In this document: positions 34,953 to 45,246 of the stretch, piece after piece
Layout: each line of letters starts with the position of its first letter
Numbering within the stretch: the stretch's first letter is position 1
Assembly (NCBI RefSeq): GCF_020171625.1
Contig: NZ_JAIUZY010000004.1
Location: forward strand, 372,001-436,000
Origin: Salipiger bermudensis
GTDB lineage: Bacteria > Pseudomonadota > Alphaproteobacteria > Rhodobacterales > Rhodobacteraceae
Direction: 5' to 3'
Length of the DNA: 64,000 bases
Translations under genes and position numbers: made by a program
The notes under the pieces: model-generated
Database searches by the model: none
The model's input: the letters and a program-made list of their open reading frames with translations, nothing else
What the model was told of the DNA's origin: nothing

Positions 34953-35663
34953 TCAGCGACGGCCGCCCATGGCGCCGCGCGGAGCCGGACCGTCCTGGAT
35001 TTCCTGCGACTTGCGTTCGCGGGCAGACGGGTCGTGCTCCATGATTTCGCCTTTGAAGATCCAGACCTTGATCCCGATGATACCATAGGGGGTCGTGGCT
35101 TCGACGTTGGCGTAATCGATATCGGCGCGCAGGGTGTGCAGGGGCACACGGCCTTCGCGATACCACTCGGTACGGGCGATCTCGGCACCGCCGAGACGAC
35201 CAGCGACGTTCACACGGATGCCGAGGGCACCCATGCGCATGGCGCTCTGCACCGCGCGCTTCATGGCGCGACGGAACGACACACGACGCTCGAGCTGCTG
35301 CGCGATGTTCTCACCCACGAGGCGGGCGTCAAGCTCGGGCTTGCGGACCTCGACGATGTTGAGGTGCAGCTCGCTGTCGGTCATGCTCGCCAGCTTCTTG
35401 CGCAGGACTTCGATGTCCGCGCCTTTCTTGCCGATGATCACGCCCGGACGCGCGGTGTGAACGGTCACGCGGCACTTCTTGTGCGGACGCTCGATGATCA
35501 CACGTGCGACGCCGGCTTGCTTGCACTCTTCGTGGATGAACTCGCGGATCGCGATGTCTTCCAGAAGCAGGTCGCCGTAATCCTTGGTGTCAGCGTACCA
35601 ACGGCTATCCCAGGTGCGGTTGACCTGAAGACGCATGCCGATCGGATTGGTCTTGTTACCCAT
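34953..35663 (-). CDS. rpsC: Ribosomal protein S3 (uS3)
   Basis: A 236-residue S3 with the KH domain (about 38-107, including [20 protein letters not shown]) and the C-terminal domain ending in a basic tail. It starts [21 protein letters not shown]3 lines the mRNA entry channel. Its start shares one base with the rplV stop (TAATG), indicating coupled translation. Confidence 0.97.
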   Translation of the reverse strand: MGNKTNPIGMRLQVNRTWDSRWYADTKDYGDLLLEDIAIREFIHEECKQAGVARVIIERPHKKCRVTVHTARPGVIIGKKGADIEVLRKKLASMTDSELHLNIVEVRKPELDARLVGENIAQQLERRVSFRRAMKRAVQSAMRMGALGIRVNVAGRLGGAEIARTEWYREGRVPLHTLRADIDYANVEATTPYGIIGIKVWIFKGEIMEHDPSARERKSQEIQDGPAPRGAMGGRR

Positions 35664-36043
35664 TAGGCTTGCTCCTCGATCTGACGCACCTTGATGGTGA
35701 GTTCCGAGAACGGCTTGTTGATGCGGCCAAAGCGGCCACGGGCACGGGGACGCCCGCGCTTCATCACAAGGTTCTTGCCCACGTAGGCCTCGGCGACGAC
35801 GAGTTCGTCAACGTCCAGACCGTGGTTGTTCTCGGCGTTCGCGATTGCGGACTGAAGGCACTTCTTCACGTCCACGGCGATCCGCTTCTTCGAGAAGGTC
35901 AGGTCCGTGAGGGCCTTTTCCACCTTCTTGCCACGGATCAGCGCGGCCACCAGGTTCAGCTTCTGCGGCGACGTGCGCAGCATGCGCAGCTTGGCCATTG
36001 CCTCGTTGTCCGCCACGCGGCGGGGATTCTTATCCTTGCCCAT
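35663..36043 (-). CDS. rplV: Ribosomal protein L22 (uL22)
   Basis: A 126-residue L22 with a short extra N-terminal segment ([14 protein letters not shown]) typical of alphaproteobacteria. The tunnel-lining beta-hairpin region [19 protein letters not shown] is present and looks wild type for macrolide contact. It follows rpsS by three bases. Confidence 0.97.
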   Translation of the reverse strand: MGKDKNPRRVADNEAMAKLRMLRTSPQKLNLVAALIRGKKVEKALTDLTFSKKRIAVDVKKCLQSAIANAENNHGLDVDELVVAEAYVGKNLVMKRGRPRARGRFGRINKPFSELTIKVRQIEEQA

Positions 36044-36046
36044 GGC

Positions 36047-36325
36047 TTACTTCCTCTTGGCTTTCTTGTCGGCCGCGTGCCCGTAGTAGGTGCGGGTCGG
36101 CGAGTATTCACCGAATTTCTGACCGATCATGTCTTCGGTAACCAGCACGGGAACGTGCTTCTGGCCGTTGTAGACGCCAAACGTCAGGCCCACGAACTGG
36201 GGCAGGATCGTCGAGCGGCGCGACCAGATTTTGATGACTTCGTTCTTGCCGCCTTCGCGTACCTTCTCGGCCTTTTTCAGGACGTAGGCATCAACGAAAG
36301 GGCCTTTCCAAACAGAGCGCGACAT
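36047..36325 (-). CDS. rpsS: Ribosomal protein S19 (uS19)
   Basis: A 92-residue S19 ([49 protein letters not shown]), the standard length. It lies in the head of the small subunit next to S13. Three bases separate it from both rplB and rplV, so the rplB-rplP genes form one compact block. Confidence 0.97.
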   Translation of the reverse strand: MSRSVWKGPFVDAYVLKKAEKVREGGKNEVIKIWSRRSTILPQFVGLTFGVYNGQKHVPVLVTEDMIGQKFGEYSPTRTYYGHAADKKAKRK

Positions 36326-36328
36326 ATG

Positions 36329-37171
36329 TTAGCGACCCTTCTTCTTGGCGTGACGCGAGCGGATGATGAGCTTCTGCGACGCCTTGTTGGTGTCGCGGGT
36401 CCGCTTGCCCTTGGTCGGCTTGCCCCAGGGCGTCACCGGGTGACGACCACCGGAGGTCCGGCCTTCACCACCACCGTGCGGGTGGTCGATCGGGTTCATC
36501 ACGACGCCGCGGACGCTCGGACGTTTGCCCATGTGGCGGACGCGGCCGGCTTTACCGAGGTTCTGGTTGCTGTTGTCGGGGTTCGACACGGCACCGACGG
36601 TGGCCATGCATTCCTGACGCACCAGACGCAGTTCGCCCGACGACAGACGGATCTGGGCGTAGCCCCCGTCACGGCCGACGAACTGGGCGTAGGTGCCCGC
36701 GGCACGTGCGATCTGACCGCCCTTGCCCGGCTTCAGCTCGATGTTGTGCACGATGGTACCGATCGGGAGGCCCGAAAACGGCATCGCGTTGCCCGGCTTG
36801 ATGTCAGCCTTGGCCGAGGCGACGATCTTGTCACCGATGGCCAGACGCTGCGGCGCCAGGATGTAGGCCTGCTCGCCGTCATCGTACTGAATGAGGGCAA
36901 TGAAGGCGGTACGGTTGGGGTCGTATTCGATGCGAACGACGATGCCGTTCACGTCAAACTTGTTGCGCTTGAAATCGACGATCCGGTAGAGACGCTTCGC
37001 GCCACCGCCGCGGCGGCGTGCAGTGATCCGTCCGGTGTTGTTCCGGCCGCCCGATTTCGTCAGACCCTCGGTGAGGGCCTTGACGGGACGTCCTTTGTAC
37101 AGCTCCGAACGGTCGATCAGCACCAGCCCGCGCTGGCCCGGCGTCGTCGGTTTGTACGACTTGAGTGCCAT
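36329..37171 (-). CDS. rplB: Ribosomal protein L2 (uL2)
   Basis: A 280-residue L2, starting [20 protein letters not shown], with the conserved [22 protein letters not shown] including the histidine linked to peptidyl-transferase function. It ends RHAKKKGR. It normally follows rplW within a few bases. Here 391 bases with two terminator-like hairpins lie upstream, so it may have its own promoter. Confidence 0.97.
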   Translation of the reverse strand: MALKSYKPTTPGQRGLVLIDRSELYKGRPVKALTEGLTKSGGRNNTGRITARRRGGGAKRLYRIVDFKRNKFDVNGIVVRIEYDPNRTAFIALIQYDDGEQAYILAPQRLAIGDKIVASAKADIKPGNAMPFSGLPIGTIVHNIELKPGKGGQIARAAGTYAQFVGRDGGYAQIRLSSGELRLVRQECMATVGAVSNPDNSNQNLGKAGRVRHMGKRPSVRGVVMNPIDHPHGGGEGRTSGGRHPVTPWGKPTKGKRTRDTNKASQKLIIRSRHAKKKGR

Positions 37172-37335
37172 GCTTCTGTCTTCCGTTTGCAGAACGGGTG
37201 GAGCGGGTCCACCCTATGTGTGAGCCCCCTCGATCCCGGATGGATCCGCAGGTGGCCGATGGTATAGGCCCCCGAAGGTGCCCGGTTCGATGCCCGGCGG
37301 ATGCGTGGAACGGATCTGCGTGGGCAAAACGCGAA

Positions 37336-37355
37336 GCCCCGGACGAATCCGGGGC
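37336..37355 (-). terminator. Second terminator-like hairpin in the rplW-rplB gap
   Basis: GCCCCGGA (37336-37343) pairs perfectly with 37348-37355; on the minus strand the loop is TTCG and TTCGCGTTTT follows. It could be an attenuator rather than a full terminator. Confidence 0.55.
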
Positions 37356-37509
37356 CGTAGCGGATGGGGTCGTTTAGGTGATCCACCCCACGAGGTCAAG
37401 GCCCGACACGCGGTCCGTTCGCGCCGGCACCGAAGGTCGCTCGCCCCTGCCCTGCCTGACCGCGTCTCAAGGAAAGCTCCGCCGGAACGAGAGCCGCCAG
37501 ACGCAGAAA

Positions 37510-37536
37510 AGCCCCCGGTCTCCCGGGGGCCTTTCC
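37510..37536 (-). terminator. Terminator or attenuator after rplW
   Basis: Eight GC pairs plus three A-T pairs (one bulged base) around a TCTC loop, followed on the minus strand by TTTTCTG. It begins 27 bases after the rplW stop, inside what is normally one operon. Confidence 0.75.
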
Positions 37537-37562
37537 AATTTCGTGCAATCGCTGTGAGACGA

Positions 37563-37859
37563 TCAGAGGCCGGTCGACACGTCGATCGAGTTGCCCTCTT
37601 CGAGGGTCACGTAGGCCTTCTTCACGTCGTTCCGGCGGCCGATCTGGCCACGGAAGCGCTTCACCTTGCCCTTGGTGATGGTGGTGTTCACGGCCTTGAC
37701 CTTGACACCGAAGAGCGCCTCGACGGCCTCTTTCACCTGGGGTTTGGTTGCGTCGATCGACACTTCGAATACAACCGCGCCGTTCTCGGACGCCATGGTC
37801 GACTTCTCGGTGATGATCGGCTTGCGGATCACGTCGTAATGTTCGGGCTTCGCACTCAT
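37563..37859 (-). CDS. rplW: Ribosomal protein L23 (uL23)
   Basis: A 98-residue L23 ([20 protein letters not shown]..), the main docking site for trigger factor and SRP at the tunnel exit. The beta-strand segment [18 protein letters not shown] is typical. Its start overlaps the rplD stop by four bases. A terminator-like hairpin follows its stop, which is unusual since rplB normally comes next directly. Confidence 0.97.
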   Translation of the reverse strand: MSAKPEHYDVIRKPIITEKSTMASENGAVVFEVSIDATKPQVKEAVEALFGVKVKAVNTTITKGKVKRFRGQIGRRNDVKKAYVTLEEGNSIDVSTGL

Positions 37860-38473
37860 TTCAGTCGAGCCTCCAGAGCTTCGACACCCGCTTTCGTGAG
37901 CACCAGGGTGTCACGCTTGAGGATGTCATACACGTTGGCACCCATGCTGGGCAGCACGTCGAGGCCATCGATGTTCGCCGCGGCGCGGGCGAAGTTCTCG
38001 TTGACTTCGGCACCGTCGATGACCAGGGCCCGCTTCCAGCCGAGGTTCTTGACCTGGCTTGCGAGGGTTTTGGTCTTGCCGTCGGCGTCGGCGTTCTCGA
38101 TGATCACGAGGCTGCCGGCTTTCGCCTTGGCGGACAGTGCGAGCTTGAGGCCCAGCTGACGGACCTTCTTGGGAAGGTCGTGGGCGTGGCTGCGCGGGGT
38201 CGGACCCTTGTAGATACCACCCTTGCGGAAGATCGGCGCCTTGCGGGAGCCGTGGCGTGCGCCGCCGGTGCCCTTCTGGCGATAGATCTTCTTGGTCGAG
38301 TAGCTGACTTCCGAACGGGTCTTGACCTTGTGGGTGCCGGCCTGCGCCTTGTTGCGCTGCCAGCGGACCACACGGTGCAGGATGTCGGCGCGCGGCTCGA
38401 GATCGAAGATCTCGTCCGTCAGCTCGACTTCGCCCGCGGCACCGCCGTCGAGTTTGATCACGTCGAGTTTCAT
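37856..38473 (-). CDS. rplD: Ribosomal protein L4 (uL4)
   Basis: A 205-residue L4 starting [18 protein letters not shown]. The extended loop that reaches the peptide tunnel is [20 protein letters not shown]. In enterobacteria L4 represses its own S10 operon at transcription and translation. It overlaps rplC and rplW by four bases at either end. Confidence 0.97.
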   Translation of the reverse strand: MKLDVIKLDGGAAGEVELTDEIFDLEPRADILHRVVRWQRNKAQAGTHKVKTRSEVSYSTKKIYRQKGTGGARHGSRKAPIFRKGGIYKGPTPRSHAHDLPKKVRQLGLKLALSAKAKAGSLVIIENADADGKTKTLASQVKNLGWKRALVIDGAEVNENFARAAANIDGLDVLPSMGANVYDILKRDTLVLTKAGVEALEARLK

Positions 38474-39312
38474 TCGTCGCCTTCCTTCTTCTCGGCCGCG
38501 ATTTCCGCTTCAGCGGCTTTCAGGGCCTCTGCTTCGGCTGCGGCCTGCTCTGCGGCGGCTGCTTCGGCTGCTGCGGCTTCCTCGGCGGCGGCCTGTGCGG
38601 CGGCTTCCTCGGCGGCTTTCGCGGCTTCCTCAGCGGCGGACTTCAGGGCGGCGGGCAGAATGGCGTTCTCGGGGAACGGCTTCTTGACCGCGTCCTTGAT
38701 CGTCACCCAGCCACCCTTGGAGCCCGGAACGGCGCCCTTGATCATGATGAGGCCGCGCGATGCGTCGGTCTTCACAACCTGCAGGTTCTGCGTGGTGACA
38801 CGGACGGCACCCATGTGGCCGGCCATCTTCTTGCCTTTGAAGACCTTGCCCGGGTCCTGACACTGACCGGTCGAGCCGTGCGAACGGTGCGAAATCGACA
38901 CACCGTGCGTGGCACGCAGGCCGCCGAAGTTGTGCCGCTTCATGGCACCGGCGAAGCCTTTACCGATGGTCGTGCCGGACACGTCCACGAACTGGCCTTC
39001 GAAGTAATGGTCAGCGGTGATTTCCTCACCAACGCCGATCAGGTTCTCGGCATCGACGCGGAATTCCGCGATCTTCCGCTTCGGCTCCACCTTGGCGATG
39101 GCGAAGTGGCCACGCATCGGCTTGGAGACGTTCTTGGCCTTGATCGAGCCCGCGCCAAGCTGAACGGCGGTATAGCCGTCCTTGTCGCTGGTCCGCTGGG
39201 CGACGACCTGACAACCGTCGAGTTGGAGAACGGTCACAGGAACCTGCTTGCCGTCTTCCAGGAAGAGCCGGGTCATGCCGACTTTCTTTGCGATCACTCC
39301 AGAGCGCATCAT
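38470..39312 (-). CDS. rplC: Ribosomal protein L3 (uL3) with alanine/glutamate-rich tail
   Basis: A 280-residue L3, about 70 residues longer than the E. coli protein. Residues 1-220 are a normal L3 ([51 protein letters not shown]). Residues 221-280 form a tail of almost only Ala and Glu ([20 protein letters not shown]), probably a long exposed helix. Two ATGs stand side by side; GGAG is better spaced for the first. It lies 12 bases after rpsJ and overlaps rplD by four bases. Confidence 0.96.
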   Translation of the reverse strand: MMRSGVIAKKVGMTRLFLEDGKQVPVTVLQLDGCQVVAQRTSDKDGYTAVQLGAGSIKAKNVSKPMRGHFAIAKVEPKRKIAEFRVDAENLIGVGEEITADHYFEGQFVDVSGTTIGKGFAGAMKRHNFGGLRATHGVSISHRSHGSTGQCQDPGKVFKGKKMAGHMGAVRVTTQNLQVVKTDASRGLIMIKGAVPGSKGGWVTIKDAVKKPFPENAILPAALKSAAEEAAKAAEEAAAQAAAEEAAAAEAAAAEQAAAEAEALKAAEAEIAAEKKEGDE

Positions 39313-39324
39313 GAGTTGCTCTCC

Positions 39325-39633
39325 TTACACCTTGATCTCGACATCCACGCCGGCGGCGAGGTCGAGCTTCATGAGCGCGTCCACCGTCTGCGGGGTCGGA
39401 TCGACGATGTCGAGCAGCCGCTTGTGGGTGCGGATCTCGAACTGGTCGCGGGATTTCTTGTTCACGTGGGGGCCACGCAGAACGGTGAATTTTTCGATCT
39501 TGTTCGGCAGCGGGATCGGCCCGCGCACCTGCGCGCCCGTCCGCTTGGCGGTGTTCACGATTTCCTGCGTCGAAGCATCGAGGACGCGGTAATCGAACGC
39601 CTTGAGCCGGATGCGAATGTTCTGGCTTTGCAT
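39325..39633 (-). CDS. rpsJ: Ribosomal protein S10 (uS10, NusE)
   Basis: A 102-residue S10 starting [21 protein letters not shown], with conserved [30 protein letters not shown]10 is a small-subunit head protein and, as NusE, a partner of NusG in transcription antitermination. It is the first gene after tuf; a promoter with a perfect TTGACA lies 150 bases upstream. Confidence 0.97.
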   Translation of the reverse strand: MQSQNIRIRLKAFDYRVLDASTQEIVNTAKRTGAQVRGPIPLPNKIEKFTVLRGPHVNKKSRDQFEIRTHKRLLDIVDPTPQTVDALMKLDLAAGVDVEIKV

Positions 39634-39740
39634 GTTCGGTCTGCCTTTTCATAGGCGTGGGAGTTGAGAGGAGGAGACAGGACCATCCCGCCGCCTCTTC
39701 GAACCCGTTCGGGAGCGGCCGAGGCCCCTGCCCTAAGACA

Positions 39741-39764
39741 TGATGGGTGCCGAAGCACCCATCA
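39741..39764 (-). promoter_or_regulatory. UUCG-type hairpin in the rpsJ leader
   Basis: TGATGGGTGC and GCACCCATCA pair perfectly (39741-39750 with 39755-39764). On the minus strand the loop reads TTCG, a very stable tetraloop. It lies downstream of the S10 promoter in the rpsJ leader; no T-run follows, so leader regulation or the tuf 3' end is more likely than full termination. Confidence 0.55.
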
Positions 39765-39783
39765 CTATTCCAAGCTGGCGCGC

Positions 39784-39812
39784 CGGATAAGGCCGGACGC
39801 GCCTGCTGTCAA
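39784..39812 (-). promoter_or_regulatory. Sigma70-type promoter for rpsJ (S10 operon)
   Basis: On the minus strand: perfect -35 TTGACA (39812-39807), a 17-base spacer and -10 TATCCG (39789-39784). It starts three bases after the tuf stop, giving the S10 genes their own promoter in addition to read-through from the str operon. Confidence 0.7.
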
Positions 39813-39814
39813 GA

Positions 39815-40990
39815 TCACTCGATGATCTTGGAGACAACGCCGGAGCCGACGGTACGGCCGCCTTCGCGGATGGCGAAGCGGAGGCCGTCTTCCATGGCGA
39901 TCGGGGCGATCAGCTCGACCGCGAACTTCAGGTTGTCGCCGGGCATGACCATCTCGGTGCCCTCGGGGAGGGTCACGGTGCCGGTCACGTCGGTGGTCCG
40001 GAAGTAGAACTGCGGACGGTAGTTCGCGAAGAACGGCGTGTGACGGCCGCCTTCTTCCTTGGTCAGGATGTAGACCTCGGCTTCGAACTTGGTGTGCGGC
40101 TTCACGGAACCCGGCTTGCAGAGAACCTGGCCACGCTCGACGCCTTCACGGTCGATGCCGCGCAGCAGGGCGCCAATGTTGTCGCCGGCTTCACCGCGAT
40201 CGAGCAGCTTGCGGAACATCTCGACACCGGTGCAGGTGGTCTTCTTGGTGTCGCGGATGCCGACGATTTCCAGTTCGTCGCCGACGTTCACGACGCCACG
40301 CTCGACACGGCCGGTCACAACCGTGCCACGACCCGAGATCGAGAACACGTCTTCGATCGGCATCAGGAACGGCTGGTCGACAGCGCGCTCCGGCTGCGGG
40401 ATGTACTCGTCCACGGCAGCCATCAGTTCCTTGATCTTCTCTTCGCCGATTTCCGGATCACGGCCTTCCATCGCCGCAAGCGCGGAGCCCGCGATGATCG
40501 GAATGTCGTCGCCCGGGAAGTCGTACTCGGAGAGCAGCTCGCGGACTTCCATCTCGACGAGCTCGAGGAGCTCCTCGTCGTCCACCTGGTCGACCTTGTT
40601 CAGGAACACGACCATGGCGGGGATGCCCACCTGGCGGCCCAGAAGGATGTGCTCGCGGGTCTGCGGCATCGGGCCGTCAGCTGCGTTCACAACCAGGATC
40701 GCGCCGTCCATCTGGGCGGCACCGGTGATCATGTTCTTCACGTAGTCGGCGTGGCCGGGGCAGTCGACGTGCGCGTAGTGACGCGCCTCGGTCTCGTACT
40801 CCACGTGCGCGGTCGAGATCGTGATGCCGCGGGCTTTTTCTTCCGGTGCGCCGTCGATCTGATCGTAGGCACGGAAGTCACCGAAGTACTTGGTGATCGC
40901 CGCCGTCAGCGTCGTCTTGCCGTGGTCGACGTGACCGATCGTGCCGATGTTGCAGTGCGGTTTGCCGCGCTCAAACTTTTCCTTTGCCAT
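39815..40990 (-). CDS. tuf: Elongation factor Tu, copy 1
   Basis: A 391-residue EF-Tu that delivers aminoacyl-tRNA to the ribosome. GTPase motifs are [22 protein letters not shown] and NKVDQVDD; the C-terminal domains include RTTDVTG and MPGDNLKF. It is the fourth gene of the str operon (rpsL-rpsG-fusA-tuf). The second copy at 62202-63377 encodes the same protein, with about fifteen silent base differences. An 87-base gap with a GGTGGGC hairpin lies between fusA and tuf. Confidence 0.98.
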   Translation of the reverse strand: MAKEKFERGKPHCNIGTIGHVDHGKTTLTAAITKYFGDFRAYDQIDGAPEEKARGITISTAHVEYETEARHYAHVDCPGHADYVKNMITGAAQMDGAILVVNAADGPMPQTREHILLGRQVGIPAMVVFLNKVDQVDDEELLELVEMEVRELLSEYDFPGDDIPIIAGSALAAMEGRDPEIGEEKIKELMAAVDEYIPQPERAVDQPFLMPIEDVFSISGRGTVVTGRVERGVVNVGDELEIVGIRDTKKTTCTGVEMFRKLLDRGEAGDNIGALLRGIDREGVERGQVLCKPGSVKPHTKFEAEVYILTKEEGGRHTPFFANYRPQFYFRTTDVTGTVTLPEGTEMVMPGDNLKFAVELIAPIAMEDGLRFAIREGGRTVGSGVVSKIIE

Positions 40991-41016
40991 TCGAAAGGCT
41001 CCTTTTTTTGACAGGT

Positions 41017-41035
41017 GGTGGGCAACTAGCCCACC
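41017..41035. repeat. GGTGGGC inverted repeat between fusA and tuf
   Basis: GGTGGGC (41017-41023) and GCCCACC (41029-41035) flank five bases, followed by CTACGG. This resembles the common dispersed GTAGGGTGGGC-type intergenic repeat of proteobacteria. In the mRNA it forms a seven-pair hairpin before tuf. Confidence 0.5.
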
Positions 41036-41077
41036 CTACGGTGGTGGGTAGGGCGGGGACCGACCCCGCCACCCGGC

Positions 41078-43201
41078 TTATGCGTATTTCGACTGGATCT
41101 CGTCAGAGATGTTCTGCGGAACCGGATCGTAGTGGTCGAACTGCATCGTGAACTGCGCGCGGCCCGAGGACATGGAGCGCAGGTTGTTGATGTAGCCGAA
41201 CATGTTGGCCAGCGGCACGAAGGCCTGGATCGCCACGGCATTGCCGCGCGGTTCCTGACCCGACACCTGACCGCGACGGGAGGTGAGGTCACCGATGATC
41301 GAACCGGTGTACTCTTCCGGGGTCACGACCTCGACCTTCATCATCGGCTCGAGCAGCTTCGCACCGGCCTTGCGCAGACCTTCGCGCATGGCCATCCGCG
41401 ATGCGATTTCGAAGGCCAGGACCGAGGAGTCCACATCGTGGAACTTACCGTCGATCAGAGCGACCTTGAAGTCGATCACCGGGAAGCCTGCCAGCGGACC
41501 GGAGTCCATGACCGACTTGATGCCCTTTTCGACGCCCGGGATGTATTCCTTGGGAACCGAACCGCCGACGATCTTGCTCTCGAACGAGTAGCCTTCGCCC
41601 GGCTCTGTGGGGCTGATGACCAGCTTGACCTCGGCGAACTGACCCGAACCACCCGACTGTTTCTTGTGGGTGTAGGTGTGCTCGATCTCGTGACCGATGG
41701 TCTCGCGATAGGCCACCTGCGGGGCACCGATGTTGGCTTCCACCTTGAACTCGCGCTTGAGGCGGTCGACCAGAATGTCGAGGTGAAGTTCGCCCATGCC
41801 CTTCATGATGGTCTGACCGGACTCGAGGTCGGTCTCGACGCGGAAGGACGGGTCTTCGGCGGCCAGACGGGCCAGACCCTGGGACATCTTCTCCTGGTCG
41901 TTCTTGGTCTTCGGCTCGACCGCGATCTCGATCACCGGATCGGGGAAGGTCATGGTTTCGAGCACGACCGGCGAGTTGGCTGCGCAGAGCGTGTCACCGG
42001 TGGTGGTCTCCTTGAGACCGGCCAGCGCGATGATGTCGCCTGCGAAGGCCTCTTCGATCTCTTCGCGGTTGTTCGAGTGCATCATCATCATACGACCGAT
42101 GCGCTCTTTCTTGCCCTTGGTCGAGTTCAGGATCGAGTCACCCTTGTTCATCACGCCGGAGTAGATCCGGGTGAAGGTCAGGGAGCCCACGAACGGGTCG
42201 TTCATGATCTTGAACGCGAGGCCCGAGAACGGCTCGCTGTCGTCCGCGTGGCGGGCGATGTTACGCTCTTCGTTCTCGTCGTCCGGCGAGAAGCCCATGT
42301 AGGGCGGCACGTCGAGCGGACCCGGCAGGAAGTCGACCACGCCGTTCAGGAGGGGCTGAACGCCCTTGTTCTTGAACGCCGAGCCACCGAGGACCGGAAC
42401 GAAGGACAGCGACAGGGTGCCCTTGCGGATCAGCTCGCGCAGCTTGTCGATCGACGGCTCTTCGCCTTCGAGATAGGCTTCCATCGCGTCATCGTCCTGC
42501 TCGACGGCATTCTCGATGAGGTGCGAACGCCACTCGTTGGCAAGATCCTTGAGCTCGTCACGGATCGGACCGCGCACCCAGGAGGCGCCCAGGTCTTCGC
42601 CCTTCCAGACCCACTCTTCCATGGTGACGAGGTCGACAATGCCTTCCAGCTTGTCCTCGGCGCCGATCGGGAAGTTGACCGGAACGGGGGTCGCGCCGGT
42701 GCGGTCCTTGATCATCTTCACGCAGTTGAAGAAGTCGGCACCGATCTTGTCCATCTTGTTGACGAACACGATCCGCGGAACCTTGTAACGGTCGGCCTGG
42801 CGCCAGACGGTCTCGGTCTGGGGCTCGACGCCGGCGTTACCGTCCAGAAGGCAGATGGCACCGTCGAGAACCGCCAGTGACCGCTCAACCTCGATGGTGA
42901 AGTCGACGTGACCGGGGGTGTCGATGATGTTGTAGCGGAACTTGGTGTCCGACGTGCCTTCGGCGGTCGGATCCTCCTGCCACTGCCAGAACGTGGTGGT
43001 GGCGGCGGAAGTGATGGTGATCCCGCGTTCCTGCTCCTGCTCCATCCAGTCCATCGTGGCTGCGCCGTCGTGGACTTCGCCGATCTTGTGGGACCGGCCG
43101 GTGTAGTAGAGAATGCGTTCCGTCGTCGTCGTCTTGCCCGCATCGATGTGGGCCATGATGCCGAAGTTACGGTAACGCTCCAGCGGATAATCGCGTGCCA
43201 T
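41078..43201 (-). CDS. fusA: Elongation factor G
   Basis: A 707-residue EF-G, the translocase of protein synthesis. The G domain carries [29 protein letters not shown] and NKMDKIGAD. Domains II-V follow, with [14 protein letters not shown] in domain III and [17 protein letters not shown] in domain V. Length and order are standard. It follows rpsG by 21 bases in the str operon. Confidence 0.98.
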   Translation of the reverse strand: MARDYPLERYRNFGIMAHIDAGKTTTTERILYYTGRSHKIGEVHDGAATMDWMEQEQERGITITSAATTTFWQWQEDPTAEGTSDTKFRYNIIDTPGHVDFTIEVERSLAVLDGAICLLDGNAGVEPQTETVWRQADRYKVPRIVFVNKMDKIGADFFNCVKMIKDRTGATPVPVNFPIGAEDKLEGIVDLVTMEEWVWKGEDLGASWVRGPIRDELKDLANEWRSHLIENAVEQDDDAMEAYLEGEEPSIDKLRELIRKGTLSLSFVPVLGGSAFKNKGVQPLLNGVVDFLPGPLDVPPYMGFSPDDENEERNIARHADDSEPFSGLAFKIMNDPFVGSLTFTRIYSGVMNKGDSILNSTKGKKERIGRMMMMHSNNREEIEEAFAGDIIALAGLKETTTGDTLCAANSPVVLETMTFPDPVIEIAVEPKTKNDQEKMSQGLARLAAEDPSFRVETDLESGQTIMKGMGELHLDILVDRLKREFKVEANIGAPQVAYRETIGHEIEHTYTHKKQSGGSGQFAEVKLVISPTEPGEGYSFESKIVGGSVPKEYIPGVEKGIKSVMDSGPLAGFPVIDFKVALIDGKFHDVDSSVLAFEIASRMAMREGLRKAGAKLLEPMMKVEVVTPEEYTGSIIGDLTSRRGQVSGQEPRGNAVAIQAFVPLANMFGYINNLRSMSSGRAQFTMQFDHYDPVPQNISDEIQSKYA

Positions 43202-43222
43202 GATGGACTGCCTTTCCTGGAT

Positions 43223-43705
<483 letters not shown>

Positions 43706-44077
43706 TTACTTGGGACGCTTCGCGCCGTATTTCGAGCGACGCTGCTTCCGGTCCTTGACACCCTGGGTATCCAGCACACCGCGCAGGATGTGGTAACGCA
43801 CACCGGGAAGGTCTTTCACCCGGCCGCCACGGATGAGCACAACCGAGTGCTCTTGCAGGTTGTGGCTTTCGCCCGGAATATAGCTGATCACCTCGAAGCC
43901 GTTGGTCAGGCGCACCTTGGCCACTTTCCGCATAGCGGAGTTCGGCTTCTTGGGGGTGGTGGTGTAGACGCGAGTGCAGACGCCACGCTTCTGCGGGCAT
44001 TCCTGCAGGTGCATCGACTTGGAACGTTTGACTTTGGGCTGCCGCGGCTTGCGGATCAGCTGCTGGATCGTGGGCAT
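43706..44077 (-). CDS. rpsL: Ribosomal protein S12 (uS12)
   Basis: A 123-residue S12 starting [20 protein letters not shown]. The streptomycin-sensitivity regions [18 protein letters not shown] and [17 protein letters not shown] carry the normal lysines, so the ribosome should be streptomycin sensitive. The start is chosen by homology; an in-frame ATG at 44140 is rejected. It is the first gene of the str operon, behind a leader of about 260 bases. Confidence 0.97.
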   Translation of the reverse strand: MPTIQQLIRKPRQPKVKRSKSMHLQECPQKRGVCTRVYTTTPKKPNSAMRKVAKVRLTNGFEVISYIPGESHNLQEHSVVLIRGGRVKDLPGVRYHILRGVLDTQGVKDRKQRRSKYGAKRPK

Positions 44078-44343
44078 TTGGGTATCTTCCCCGTGTTTCT
44101 CACATATGTGCTGCACGGGGCGTCCCGTGCGGTTCATCATTCAAGGCGCCCTGCGCGTCCGCAGGTCACCGGCGACGCATCTCCCCCGACCCGACAGTCA
44201 GAGACGACGCAAAGCACCGCATACGCTCCCGCAAGGGAACGACGCGGTGGGTGTCCAGAGGATCGGGGCCGAGGCCCGGATCGTGACCGCTTCAGTACTG
44301 TAGAACGCACCGGACGCACTGATGCCTCCGGCGAATTGAGGCG
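44078..44343 (-). promoter_or_regulatory. Structured 5' leader of the str operon
   Basis: About 260 bases lie between the rpsL promoter and its ATG. They hold a CACATATGTG dyad (44101-44110), a perfect seven-pair hairpin (44113-44119 with 44124-44130) and a GATC-ending imperfect hairpin around 44261-44283. No reading frame is supported. A regulatory role is likely but unproven. Confidence 0.5.
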
Positions 44344-44372
44344 CGTATAGGGGGAGTCGCGGGCCTTGTCAA
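44344..44372 (-). promoter_or_regulatory. Sigma70-type promoter of the str operon
   Basis: On the minus strand: perfect -35 TTGACA (44372-44367), a 17-base spacer and -10 TATACG (44349-44344). It is the best-matching promoter in the window, as expected for rpsL-rpsG-fusA-tuf. Confidence 0.8.
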
Positions 44373-44445
44373 CATAAGCCGAACCTTGTCAGGTCAAAGC
44401 GGCGATGCGAAGCACGTCGGGGCTTGTTTCAGAGGAGCGAGGGCG

Positions 44446-45246
44446 ATGCAAGTGATCGGACTGTGCCGGTTTTCCTATCCGGCCGAGGGTGGTTTCCAGG
44501 TCGAGCACGACGACATCGCGGCGCGCGAAGCCTATCTCTACGCCCCTGCCCGCCTCGAGGAGCGCTTCCGCCACTTCGAGGCGATCTGCCTGCCGGGGCT
44601 GAAGGCCCAGACCGACCCCGAGTTCACCTTCCTCGTGCTGGTGGGCACCTCCCTGCCCCCTGAGGCCCGCCAGAGGCTCGAGGCGCTGCTTGCCGGGGTC
44701 CCGCAGGCCCGGATCGTGGCGCGCCCTCCGAGGCCGCACAGGGCCGTCTGTCAGGAGGTGATCAACGAGGCCCGCGACATGGCCCTGCCCTGCCTGCAGT
44801 TCCGCCACGACGACGACGACGCCGTGGCGGTGGACTTCGTCGCCAACCTGCGCGAGGCCGCGCGTGACGTTGCGTCCCTGCGCGCCAAGCACCGGCTCGT
44901 GGGCTTCGACTGGAACCGCGGCTACATCGCCCGCCCCGACGCCAAGGGCCTCTGCGCCAAGGAGACGGTGACGCCCTACTGGGGCGTGGCAGAGGCGATG
45001 GCGGTGGCCCCCGGTGTGAGGCAGAGCATGATGAACTTCGGGCACAACAAGATCATGCGCTTCATGCCCACGGTGACCTTCACCGACCGGCCGATGTATG
45101 TGCGCGGCCACAACGCGCACAACGACTCTCGGCAAAAGTCGCACGTGAAACCTGTCGCCCTGCCCCGGCTCGACCGCGACGGCGAGGCGCTATTCCGCGA
45201 GCGCTTTGCCATCGATGCCGATCAGGTGCGCCGGATCTTCGCCTGA
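44446..45246 (+). CDS. Putative rhamnosyltransferase-like glycosyltransferase
   Basis: A 266-residue protein resembling the putative rhamnosyl transferase family common in Rhodobacteraceae. It starts MQVIGLCRFSYPAEGGFQ after a GAGGAG ribosome site. The fold pattern is GT-A-like: FRHFEAICLPGLKAQTDPEFTFLVLVG near the start, and an acidic stretch QFRHDDDDAVAVDF around residues 120-135 that may bind metal and nucleotide sugar. The C-terminal half has GHNKIMRF and YVRGHNAHNDS. There is no signal peptide. The acceptor is unknown. Its last 25 bases overlap the end of the convergent exporter gene. Confidence 0.7.
   Translation: MQVIGLCRFSYPAEGGFQVEHDDIAAREAYLYAPARLEERFRHFEAICLPGLKAQTDPEFTFLVLVGTSLPPEARQRLEALLAGVPQARIVARPPRPHRAVCQEVINEARDMALPCLQFRHDDDDAVAVDFVANLREAARDVASLRAKHRLVGFDWNRGYIARPDAKGLCAKETVTPYWGVAEAMAVAPGVRQSMMNFGHNKIMRFMPTVTFTDRPMYVRGHNAHNDSRQKSHVKPVALPRLDRDGEALFRERFAIDADQVRRIFA

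Larger units (their letters stand above)
37172..37562. other. 391-base gap between rplW and rplB with terminator-like hairpins
   Basis: No gene is supported. On the minus strand the gap has a terminator just after rplW (37510-37536), a second hairpin with a TTCG loop (37336-37355) and a weak GGGTGGA/TCCACCC dyad (37196-37214). A TATACC box at about 37252-37257 with a poor -35 is the only promoter candidate for rplB. Confidence 0.65.

Noticed and set aside
37214-37399. Minus-strand 61-codon frame in the rplW-rplB gap with an IEPGT motif reminiscent of tRNA-derived false proteins
   Set aside because: I tested for a tRNA: the T-arm around GGTTCGATG does not pair (CCCGG with CCCGG) and no acceptor stem is found. 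No ribosome site or known family for the frame.
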